DNA from: Cylicocyclus nassatus
Lineage: Eukaryota; Nematoda; Chromadorea; Rhabditida; Strongylidae
Direction of reading: 5' to 3'
NCBI GenBank assembly: GCA_958299035.1
Contig: CATQJL010000112.1
Span: 1 to 64,000, forward strand
Length of the DNA: 64,000 bases
Below, piece after piece: positions 35,101 through 47,100 of the stretch. The notes under the pieces were generated by a model that saw only the letters and a program-made list of their open reading frames with translations, ran no database searches and was not told the origin of the DNA. Position 1 is the first letter of the stretch, and each line of letters starts with the position of its first letter. Both the position numbers and the translations under genes were made by a program.

Positions 35101-38100
35101 GCTATTTCAATTTTATTTTACTAAAAACCAATTTATAGTTTCTCGAGACAAAGGTTCTTGAAGGAAAATGTTCGTCGATTTTCTCCCTAAAATCTTTTTG
35201 TCGCTCCAACTTCTGATTAGGCATAGAACTGCCAAAGATTTGCAGATTGTTACACAGTTCATTACAGTGGCACTGACTGTTAAGAAGGATTATGGTGAAT
35301 CAAAGCTGAACTTCGAAAACGGGTAGAACATTTGAAAAACTCAATAGATACTAAGGGTTGAGTGATGACCTTGTGGAATGACGACAATCTCCTGGATTCC
35401 AACAAGAATTTGTCCAAATTCGGTGATAACCTGCATTTGACCTTCTTGAGGAACTGAAAAAATCATTCTTAGCGTAGCGATATTCTAAAAAGGAACTTAC
35501 GCTGTTTTCATGCAAAAGTGATTGAATGGCAGCGAGTGAATGATTTTGTATTATGAAAACGTTGTTAAGAGCAAGCACATGTTTACGCTGGACTAAGGGC
35601 GGGATCACAATACTTGTACTCATTATAATATAAGCACTCATCTATGGAGCAAAGCAAGGAACAACTCGATTTGTCCTTTTGAGCTGCAATTTACTGGGCT
35701 ACGAGGCTGTGTGCAGAGTTGCCTCTCGCGCTAGCGCCCTTCTGGTGCCATGATAGCGTGCATGTGGAAGCGCCCGACCATTGACCGATTCGCGCTGGCA
35801 CGGCGCTAGCACAAACAGGCTTTGGGCGCAGCTAAGAATACTGTCAGAGCGCACGTATTCATGTAGCACAAAATTTTGGTTCCTACCAATAAGAAAGTCG
35901 CCATCCGCGTTATACATAGCTTTTGCAGTCATCGAAGCATTGCAGGAATATTGATGAATTGCCAATCCTGTGCGGGTTACCACATCGCCGCCACCGCAGA
36001 TCGTGTACAGACCCTAAGCAAAGTGCTGCGAATCCATGTTTATTCACCATCGCAAGTGATTCAAGATACCTGCACAAAATCCACTCCTTCCCTCTTAGGA
36101 AATGGGAACGGATGCCATCTATATTGATTTGGAGTCGGTTCCAAACCAGCGAAGTTGTTCGTAAAATTCTCAGTAGTCACTTTTACAAATGGTTTGTGCA
36201 CTACTGAAGGGCGAATGCGATAAAGCCAACTAAAAAGAAGTTTATGACTTTTACAAATGGTATATTTCAGTTTATTCGACAACATAGCGCTCTCGCCGGC
36301 AAGAATTTAGCGCTAAAGTGGTCAAAGGACGCGAAACATGATAACGTGACCGTTCTTTTCACGCAAGTGTTGTCGGCACCACGACGGCACAGTGTGTTAA
36401 GATTGCAGCGAAACACCAGAAAAATATACTTTTGATTTGTGAGAACGTTTCCAGCAAACTTTTCATTGCTCTTATAGAGGAGGTGTCATCGAGAAAAATT
36501 AGAATTGATGAAAATCGGTATAGAAAACGAGCATCCGAATCTTTGTTTTATTAGACAGAGAAAAAAGAGATTGGCTCAAGTGAACATTATGTACACGCAG
36601 CACAAGCATCAAATGCTTTCGTCAAACTGCACAATCGGCTGCGGCCCTCAATTGAATTACGCCAGTGCGCCGATGGATACAAAGCGAAACGAGAAGAAGA
36701 CGGACGTCGCACAAGTGGTTCAGACACGCGGAAATGTGTTGTCCTTCATCGGTAAAAACATGCATTGCTCTATGAGCAAGATGTACACGTCTATAAGAGC
36801 AGTGAATACATATCAACAGCTCAAACTCTCACATACCGGGATTAGTCCCTCTGCACTATCGTACCAAGTATGTGTGCCAAGTTTGGTCCAAATAGGTTTA
36901 CAAATAAAAATTTCTATACCGCACAAATACACACAGACAGACAAACAGACATTCAGCTTTATATTAGGTTGGCGGATAATTTCTGTTACACTTTTTATGT
37001 AAAATTCCAGAATTTTCCGGAAGCTTTCCAAAACAGTCAGATTTGCTCCAAATGTAGGGCAAAATAGGGCGTACACAACAAATGCACAAATAGCTAGCAA
37101 GTTTACGATAACTTTGTAATCACATTCAAAATTGTCATTTTTTCTTTGATTTTTTCTCTACGTCTCAGTGTGTTTTTTTCTTTCCTACAAATTTTTAAAA
37201 CACTGTTTCGCACTGTTTCTTTCACAACAGCACTTTGGTGCCGCAAGCATCTCAAAAAGGGGGAGAAAAATGAATAAAAAAAATTCGTAGAACATTTTTA
37301 TTTTTGTGAGCGTCGTGTAAGATTTGATACGGAGAGGTCGAAAATAATTTTTGTAAATTTTCAAAATTGTTCTTCATCTTGAATTGCCAATGTGCGCTGA
37401 CATGGCGCACCATGTACTATCTATTCTACGACTAGGAGAAGCGAGACCGTATTGCGGGCATCATAGTTGCGATAGGGAGAGTGATGGATCCAGGGCCCGG
37501 CACGAGTCGGTTCCTAGGGTTTCTGAAAACGAAGTCTACCCTGACTGTCAGAAAATTTACGAAGTCCCCTTTGACCCACCTACTTCAAAGAAGATAAAAA
37601 CGAGAGAGGTTTTTTGATCTGAAAGAAAAAAATGTGAAATAAGTGTGAAAACCCAAATTGGAGCTGAATACTACGCATGCGCAAGGGTTTGGCATTGGAG
37701 CGCGATATTTTCCAAGGCGATAAATGAAAATATTAAGGCAAAAAACAAAGGAAAGGCAATGATATGAAAATATCTTCATGCTCAGGGATAAATTTTTAAC
37801 CGGGGAAACCGTCCATGATAGAAAAATTCGAAACTTATGTGAATTGACAGAAATATATGCTTCAGACGATCTCAGATCGTCTGGTGGCCGTCTGGAGACG
37901 ATCTAAATTTGGAAAAGGCATTCCTTCACATAAGTTTCCAATACTTTTTACATAATTCTTCCTTAAATAATATTCTATGCTCACAGTCCAATTTTGGTGT
38001 CAAACGGTTCTGTGTGCGCTGTAAACAAGCAATTTGTTTATTTTAGCCTTGCTTTCAAATCGCGCGCACTTTCCGCCATACACGATAGAGCATGTCAATC

Positions 38101-41100
38101 GTGTGGTAACCTGTCCGAGAAGCTTGTGTTCGACTAAATGGCGCTTATTCTTGTTTCGGCACCAAAAACGATATCTTCTTTGCTTTTTGCTCTGAAAACG
38201 AAGTCCAGCCTGCTTCCAGACGATCTGTGCCGGGCCCTGGATGGATCTTACCCCCTTCACTTTGAGGCCAAACTCCCGATGACCATGACCCCCCTTCATC
38301 TGGGCTGAGATTGGTATTGTACTCTAAGAATATGATAAAAATCGTTATTAAGGTTTTGCAGGCTAAGTACCTCAAACAACAAGTCACTCATTGATTTACA
38401 AAAGAAACGGTATTTATGTTTATTTATATTATCTATTTATCCTCGTAGCATTCATTTGGAGAGCAGAAATGAGAACAAAAAAGCAGTTGGTTTTTGGAGT
38501 ACATAAAATCCCTCATATCTCGCGGCACAGAAGACCTAGAAAAAAGTCGATGGTCTACTTCGATTCTCCATGATTTCAGCTTTCGAATGGTATAAAGCAT
38601 GTTAGGGCTTTTTGCTTCCCGCTCTAAAAATCATTTGCTCCGGTGACCCATAAAAGCCAACACATTGTATAGGTCGTCCCGAAAGTTCTCGCGCACGATT
38701 TTCAAAAATTCATAACTTCTGATTTTTCCAACCGATTTGACTGCTTCCATTTTCGTATGAAATAGTAAGTCATGTTTTTTATAATGACATCTTATCTGCT
38801 TACTAATGGTCATCTGTTGCATAGATAGGAGCGACAGAAGAAAATTGGTCAAAATTTGAGTTTTCTATGTAGGGTCATGAAAAATCGGAGACCTGAAACA
38901 AAAATCGGAGCAGTCAGTATTGTAGGTTCTTTCACCAACTCTTTCTAACAGTGCAAAGTTTGCGCTGATTGAGAGTCTCTACGAAAAGTTATGATTTTCG
39001 AGCAAGCAATACAAAAGGGCGAATTTAGTTTATTTTGACATTTTTCAGGGGAATCATAACTTTCCATAGAAACGCACAGAGCTGGTGAAAGATCCTACAA
39101 TACTGATTGCTCCGATTTTTGTTGCAAGTCTCCGATTTTTTATGACCCTACACAGAAGATTCAAATTTTGACCATTTTTCTTCTATCGCTCCCATCTACG
39201 CAACAGGTGACCATTACTGAGCAGCTGAAATGCCATTATAAAGAGCATGAGTTCAAATAAAAGTGAAAGCAGTCAAATCGGTTGGAAAAATCAGAAGTTA
39301 TGAATTTTTGAAAATCGGGAACAAAAACTTTCGGGACGACCTAATAAGAGCGAGGTGGAGCAAGTTAATAGTAAAAAATGTGCTGTGGATTGACATCGTT
39401 ATCAGCACTGACGGGAAGGTGGGCGAACGCGTCTATTTAAGCGTGCTTATGGTTTTATATGTTTATGTTTTTTTGGTAAAAAATGCGCATTTGATTGACA
39501 GTTATGCCATCATTATTAGCACACACCCAAAAAACTATGGGAGATTGGTGAATTTCCACACCTTCACACAAAGCCGCCCATTTTTGGAATCTATACTCTG
39601 TAAACCTAGTGCTGAAGAAGGTCACTTTCGTGAAAACGCTCTAGACTCACCTTATCTAATTTGTAGAAAATGATTGGTTTCAATGAATCAAAAAGTTTAA
39701 GACATTCAGAAGAATAACATGCTATTATTATCCCTCAATGTTTTGGAAAGGGTGGCAGTTTGAAGAGGAAACGGCAGGCAGAATACTTTACAAAATCGCA
39801 GATGACTCGCATGTGTTCCAGTTCAACAGCGAGGCAGAAGGAAAATCTTACGCCGACGAAAATGTTGTCGACATTGATCCAGAGTTGACAATTGAGCGAA
39901 ACTCTCTGATTTCCTACATAAGGAATCCAAGCAGATTGCCTAGTTTCAATGAGGAAATGTCCAGAAAGTCCACTGCTGATCTTCAGGTTGCTGAAGATTT
40001 CAAGGCTGCTAAATTCACAAACATGGATATGAACAAAAGGAAGGTGTTAGTACAAAGCATAGCTACTGCTCTCAGATACCGACTGGAGTGTGAACCAAAC
40101 TCTGTGCTTCAGCTAACAGGACGTATGAGAGGAGGTGAAGCCAGAGTTCGACACGGCCCAAAAAAAGTATGCAATATTTCCTTCCCGTGTTGCGAAAGCA
40201 TATGCGATCTGGCTCTTTCCCCATTACTTACCGCAAAAATCTGATGGACTTACTAGCAAAGCTAGTTTCCATTCCGACTAGCACGGCAGAGGTGGAGAGA
40301 GGATTTTCTATCTACTCTGTTATCAGAACACAACGCAGAAGTCGCACAACGGTGGAGCATCTAAGCAACTACTTAAGGTTTGTCAACCTTCTACTAAACA
40401 TATTGTTATCTAAAAACTTCATTTGAAGGATTGGTATAAGTGGTCCAGACAGGCTGTTACCGTATGACTTCTTGAAATATCCTAAAAGATGGTATGAAGA
40501 GAATGGTCACCTACCTGCTGACTTTCCCGGTGCTACCAGAGGTCGAAAAAAATCACAAAAGCGCTTAGAGAAGAAGAACGTTTCAAATCCATTTTCAACT
40601 TAGAACGCTTTTTCACGCAATTCTACTTCTACTCCGACGACCTTTTGGAAGAAGAAGAAAATTTTTCAGGCAGCGAACTTGTTGTCTCTGACGTTAGCGG
40701 TAGTGATATTGTTGATGACGATGTGCAGCAATTGAAGTTGTTCCTAACTTGTACATCTTTTGGGATAAACCTTATTGCTTTCGTTTTTTGTTGATGCAAT
40801 GAAACAGGAGCACAGATCTTCATAAAGTCAATTTTTTGAAATTTTTTAATTTCTTTTAAAATTTTTAAAAAATTTTTCAATTTGTGCCTAAATAAGGTAC
40901 AAATCAGAGCTCCTCATACCACGCTTTTTTACCTTTTCTCTCTTCCCCCCTCACCCCCCCCCCTCCCCAGGCTCACATACCCCCTTCACCTGGAAGGTCG
41001 GAAACAGCCGAGACCCTCTTCACCTGGGGAGAGCCGCTCCCCCTATCGCACCTATGGCGGACATTGTCTGAACAAATTTGAGTATGTTCTTCCCTGTTAT

Positions 41101-44100
41101 CAAAGAGTGAATAAACCTCGACGAGATAAGTAACAAGTGTAAACCTGCTAAGTACACGATTAAGCTTGTTTAGACAATGTGTGCAATGCGGTCTCGCGTC
41201 TCCTAGTCCTAGAATGAATGATAGTCATGTGAACTTGTATGGACACGGTTGTGCCAGGCCCCCTATATTCGCTAAAAACCATGGAATATACCCTGACTGA
41301 TTAATCATCGTCCGGTCTCTTCCTGATCACCTGGAAGAATGTCAATTTTTGAACCCCATCAACACTCCTCAAACATAAGTACTTCAATTTTCTGTGATAT
41401 TACAGAAATGAAAATTGGGATATGACAGAAATTATCCGCCAACCTAATATATATGATACCAGCATGCTGTTTATCGGTATCAAAGTCATTTTGCATAATA
41501 AGGCCTATTCTGGTTTTTTTTTGGCCTAATTTGCCTGAGAAGCATGAAAGGTATTTTTTATCAGTTGCAAGTTACTATAATTCCACAAGAAGGCGTAACT
41601 GCAGCTATTTACCGTATGCTCACCTATCCTTAAAAAAATGGCATTATTCCAAATAATCAATTTTATACCTATGCTCAGCGTGCCAAAGAACTCTCTAAGA
41701 CGAGATTTAGGGCAAATTCGTGATTTTGACCCATTACCGTAATCTGCAGTAACTTCATGAAAAGGTCCTATTCTGCGAAAGAAGTATGATTTTCGTGATA
41801 AGAGCATGTTAGCACCTATAGTCGATAGATTTTTCATCCAAATCATTGAGATCCCCCACAGTACACCTACTGTGACTACACTAACAAGGGAAGGAAGGTT
41901 GGTCGAAGTGGCCTTTTAAAATGAAGTGTATATGCCTTGTAGAGCTTGGAACGCTGATTCCAAATCTACCTTTGCTATCTGCTGCGGGCTTCTGGACGAG
42001 GAGTTATGAAGGTTTTTGTGAGTAAAAATCTGAATGCAAAAAGAGGGTAAAATCAGTCGTGACCTTTTCCCAATGTTCAAATGAGGCAGCAGCGAATTGG
42101 TATATTTGAATCAAGAATATTTGTTGCACCGAGTGACCCGACTACCAATTAAGCCCTATAAAAAATGTTACGACTGATTTTAGTCTACTTTTGCATTCAG
42201 ATTTTTACTCACAAAAACCTTCATAACTCCTCAGACAGAAGCCCGCAGCAGATAGCAAAGGTAGATTTGAAATCAGCTTTACAAGTTCTACAAGGCAGTA
42301 TACATCTCATTTCAAAAGGCCACTTCGACCAACCTTCCTTTCCTTGTAAGAGGCAACTTCGTGCCGAAAAAGTGTGATATTCGTGATCAGCAGTCAAACT
42401 TTGAGTGAAAAACTCTGGTCAAAGTTTGAGTAGAATCCAAAAATTTTCGGGCCCTGATAGCCGAATATGGTCATGTCTTTTCGTATGCTGCAATTCTCTG
42501 TAACTCCAAAATAAGGCGTTATTGCAACGAGCAAACATGGTATTCGTAACCAGCACGCTTGACACCCTTCTCGGCAGAAATTTGAACAAATCTGGAACTT
42601 CGACTCACCTACCCTATATCCAACGTAACCCAAGAAAATGGTGCTCAAAAAAATCGATATAATAATTCATGTTTAACGAGCTAAATAACCCCATAGAAAA
42701 AGTTTAGAGCAAATTCGTGGTTTTGACTGCTACCGTATGCGCACCTTAATCAGAATATCAGGCTACCGTATGAGTCAAGTATGATATATTCATCAGCGGG
42801 CCGAGTAACCCCTATCCCCTAGACCAAGTTTCTGCAAATTCGAAAAACTGGCGCTGTCCTGGTGATAAATATCGCGCTCTATTCGAGATCCTGCGATTGG
42901 AGTCAAGCCTCGTTACCGGATATCATTACTGCTAAAATCACTACCATCTCGACTAAGACTCCCTTCCCTCTGTGACCGCTCATTACAATTATCAGGTTTG
43001 GAGTGCCACAACCCAGGCTTGACCGTAGTCGTAACTCGAAACCAGCATGCAACAGAAAATCAAGGCAGAGCCATATAAAACCTAAAAAGAGACCAATCGG
43101 GTTTTCGCTCAGCACGCGCGTAAAGGACAATAGCTTGTCCCACCGCGTTTGGGAGCAAAAGCGGTACCCAGCGCAAAAGCGACTATCGTCTGCTGAAGGC
43201 GCGCACACCATGTTCGCGCCCGCTGAACTAAGGCCCGTATGTGCACGTACATCCCCGAGAAGGAGGGTAGGGCAGGTACGATTTAGGGCCGCATTGCATT
43301 AACATCCCCGCTGAGGAGAGGATTGTGCTTACAACAAAGCTTCATATCTAAACCTACAAATGTCTGGATACCAGCTGTCTACCTAATCGTAAGTATTCCT
43401 ATTATTCTTCACTGTGAAGTATTCCTACTATCCTTCATGTATGTACTCGGTACTATTCCAGAATACACAACCCAAAAATTCAAAATTTCGGATTTTGCTA
43501 AAAGTTTGCGTACAGTGGTTATTCGACATGCTGATCACGGAAATGACATTCATTTTGCATGGAAGGATCATTTTTGTGGGGTTACGGTAGGCATACGGTA
43601 TGGGGTCAAAATCATAGATTTGGCTGAAACTTGGTCTAGGGGGGTTATTCGACGCGCTGATGCTGAATATCACACTCTTTTCGCATGATGGGGCCTCTTC
43701 ACGAAGATACTGTAGGTTTACGGTAGGGGCCAAAAATGGTAAATTTGCCTGAAACTTTGTGTTTGGTGTTGGGTGTAGACCGACTCGTCCTACCGTCATG
43801 CCTTTCAAAGGACCATCGCCGTGAGCGACACATTCTGCAGCGGCTTTGCCTAAGCAAACACAGGGGAGGAAGACTTGCCGCGTACCGTACGCCCTACCGT
43901 ATACCTACCATATCCATACAGGAAAACGTCTTCGTGAGGTAAAAACAAAATATTCGTGATCAGCATGTCAAACTACCCACCTAAGCCAAGTTTCAGGCAA
44001 ATCCACGATTTTGACCCCCTACCGTATACCCACCGTAGCCCCAGAAAATGACGCTACCCTATGAAATAAATATGATATTCGGCATCAGCGTGTCGGATAA

Positions 44101-47100
44101 CTCCCCTAGACCAAGTTTCAGCCAAATCTATGATTTTCACCTCACACCGTATACCTACCGTAACCCACAAAAATGGTCCCTTTATGCGAAATGAATGTCA
44201 TTTTCGTGATTAGCATGTTGCATAACCCCTGTACGCAAAGTTTTAGCGAAATCCGAGATTTTGAATTTTTGGGTTGTGTATTCTGGAATAGCGCCATGTA
44301 CTCTTACTATCTTTCACCATGTTAACGTCCGCTAAACTAAGGCCCGTATGTGCACGTACGTCCCCGGGGAGGGAGGGGAGAACAGCTACGATTTAGGGCC
44401 GCATGCATTATCGAGCAGGAGCGAGAAACTGTACAAGCCGCATTTTGCAGCTTTTGTACACCCTGATGATCCCGGCAACCGAGCGTCCTTTTTTAAAGTT
44501 ACTTTTCTTCCTTCAAAGTAAATGAAAACATGTCAATGCTTCATTGATTATCTCGCAGAATATTGCCAAGCATGTTTCTGATAAAAGCAGATGATGTCTG
44601 TAGTCATGGAATTGCGATGAATCACAATTCGAAAGTTGAAGTTTTTCGAAAGTTTTATCTGAAGGCTCAATTTGTCTTATCGGAGACAGGTTCAATACTA
44701 TTGGGTTAGATTATCAACATTTGGAATCTCTCACTAACTTCGAAGAAAGAAAAATGACTTTGAAGGAGACGTTGGCTGCCGGGGATCATCAAGGGATCAT
44801 ATAAAAAGCTGCAAAATGCGGCTTTTACACCTTCTGCACCTTCTCGCTCTGGTTCAAAATGTTTATAGTGAATGATAGTGGGATTACTTACGTATATGTA
44901 GACAGCGTGAAATCCAGACATCTGGAGCTTCAGGATATGAAGCTTTGTTGTAAGCTGCGATCATCCTCCCGGGGATGTTGAGTCATTCGGCCTTTAGAGT
45001 CGCATGCAATACCATCCTCGTGGGGAGAAAACGCGGCATAAAAGAAAGCTTTGATTTTGAAGCTCTGGACATCTGATTTCCAGCTCCCTAATCATCCGCA
45101 AGTGTTTCCATCCTTTGCTATAGAAATACTGAACAGGAGCGAGAAGTTGCCTAAGCCGCAGTTTCCAGCTTCTTGTATGATCCCCTGATAATCCCTGGCC
45201 TTGACTTCCTTTCTTTGAAGTCATTCTTCTTTCTGCGAAGTTAGTGAAAGTATTTCAAAGTTGTTAATAATCTAGCCCAACAGCAGTGGCGCACCAGCTT
45301 TTCCGTTTGAGAAGGGGTGGGGGAGGGGTGCAGCAAAAATTTTCGGATGAAGGTGCGTGGCGTTAGCCATGCACTCCAAAAAATTTTTTGATATGGTTTT
45401 CAAAATTTTCGCGGGCCCGTAACCCCGAAATTTTAGAAGAAGAGGGCGTGGCATCAGCCGCCCCACAAAAAAATTTTTATAAGGCCTATCTTGTCGCCCC
45501 TCCTCCTTGTTAGGCCACTGCCCAGTAGTACTGAACACGATTCTGATAAGACCAATTGAGCCTATACCAAAAAAAAACAACCAAAAAAAAGAAACCTCAA
45601 CTTACTTGTGATTCATCGCAATTTTGATTCCATACAACCTTTGTTCTTGTCAGAAACATGCCTAGCACTGTTGGGTGAAGTAATCAGTACAACTTTGAAT
45701 CATTTTCACTAACTTAGAAAAAAGAAAAATTACCGTGAAGACGAAACGGTGGGCCGCCAAGGATCAGAGGATCACAGAAAAAGCTGCAAAATGGGTTTGT
45801 AGACGTCCGCACAGGGCGCGGAGTGTGCGCGTATAATGCGCGTCACTCCTCTTTCCTCGTGCACTCTCGCCGCTTATTTTCTCTGCGCCTCTTGAGTCAT
45901 GGACTATCTTTAATAGACGTTGCTCCCCGAGCACAGCGCGGACGGCCTATACAAGTTCTCACTCCTGTTCTGTTTATGTCAAAGGGTAGTAGAAACACTC
46001 GCGGATGGATAGACGGCGAGAAACCCAGAAGTCCAGAATTTTAGAACATATGAAGCTTCTGGTACTATTCCACATTAGTTGACCCAAAAAATGAAAATCG
46101 TGGATTTTGCTAAACTTCGTCTGAGGGGATTATTTTGCAGGCTATTACAAATATCAAATTTATTTCGCACGGTAATGCCGTACGGTGAAGTTACAGTAGG
46201 ATTGCGGTAAGGGGTCAAAATTACGGATCTGCCCCAAACTTCGTTTAGGGGGGTTATCTGATAAGCTGAACATGAGTGTCATATGAATTTCGTACAGTAG
46301 CGCCAATTTTTCGGGTTACGGTGGGTATACGGTAGATAGCTAAAAATCCCGAATTTGCTCAAAACTTTGCCTAGAGGTGTTTCAAGCACCCTGATTACGA
46401 ATATCGCATTCGTTTCGCACGATAGAGCCTTTTCGTGGATTCTTGGAATCCAAATTCGGCTGAAAAGCGGAAAAGTTGCTCTTTCACGCACTGTAGCTAA
46501 CTCTAACAATTAGGCATTGTTGCGCGAACGAGCACCATATCTGCAATCAGCATGGTGAAGAACCCTTAGGCAAAGTTTCGAGCAAATTCGGGATTCCTAA
46601 TCGTCTAACGTTTACCCAACGTAACCCGAAAAATTGGCGCTACTGTACGAAAGCATTATGAACTTATTACCAGCTTGCAAAATAACCCCTCCCCCCCCCG
46701 CCCTCTAGACGAAGTTTGCGGCAAATCCGTAATTTTGACCCCCTGCAGTAACCCTACCCTAACTCCACCAGACGGCACTACCGTGCAAAATAAATGTGAT
46801 ATTTGTAATCAGGGTGCCAGATAGCCCCAGAGGTGCGATGGGGGGAGCCGGGCCCACCAAAGTGAAGGTGGTCCCAGCTACCAACTGGCCGGCCAAAAGT
46901 GAAGGTGGTAGTGCCGAACACTCACCTCCCAAAAACGTCGACCGGGGGGGGGGGAGCATTAACGTCTATTGTTCCATGTCGTTGCCGCCAGCGCGGAAAA
47001 TAAGTAGAACAAATGCAAAAGGGATCACTGCAAGCATATTTTTATGTATACAGCGTCATAAATATCTAAAATAAACGTGCTTATCAAATAGTGTATTTGG

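Larger units (their letters stand above)
37462..41056. mobile_element. hAT-type DNA transposon, 3.6 kb
   Basis: The termini are CATAGTTGCGATAGGGAGAG and, inverted, CTCCCCCTATCGCACCTATG. The flanking 8-bp sequences GCGGGCAT (37454-37461) and GCGGACAT (41057-41064) match at 7 of 8 positions, as expected of a hAT target-site duplication. The same TIR type bounds the non-autonomous element at 46828-48454. It contains a broken transposase (39738-40620), a perfect hairpin CAGACGATCTCAGATCGTCTG at ~37863, and foldback element D. Confidence 0.88.
36964..41447. mobile_element. Mariner-type foldback element hosting a hAT transposon
   Basis: The terminal repeats are TTAGGTTGGCGGATAATTTC and inverted GAAATTATCCGCCAACCTAA with TA on both sides. 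Parts of the arms remain recognisable near the middle: CTACGACTAGGAGAAGCGAG faces CTCGCGTCTCCTAGTCCTAG. Without the 3.6-kb hAT insertion it would be about 0.9 kb, like the other foldback families. No mariner transposase is present. Confidence 0.85.

Noticed and set aside
36505..37002. 165-codon open frame in intron 3
   Set aside because: Its C-terminal third runs through a family G fragment and into a MITE end. No family resemblance.
36964..41447. The outer element as an autonomous mariner
   Set aside because: The only transposase inside has a hAT dimerisation motif and is bounded by its own hAT ends and 8-bp flanks. No mariner transposase was found.
46960..47075. Short frames with Pro/Gly-rich peptides near a G run
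   Set aside because: They lie at the end of the palindromic hAT element and depend on a GGGGGGGGGG run.
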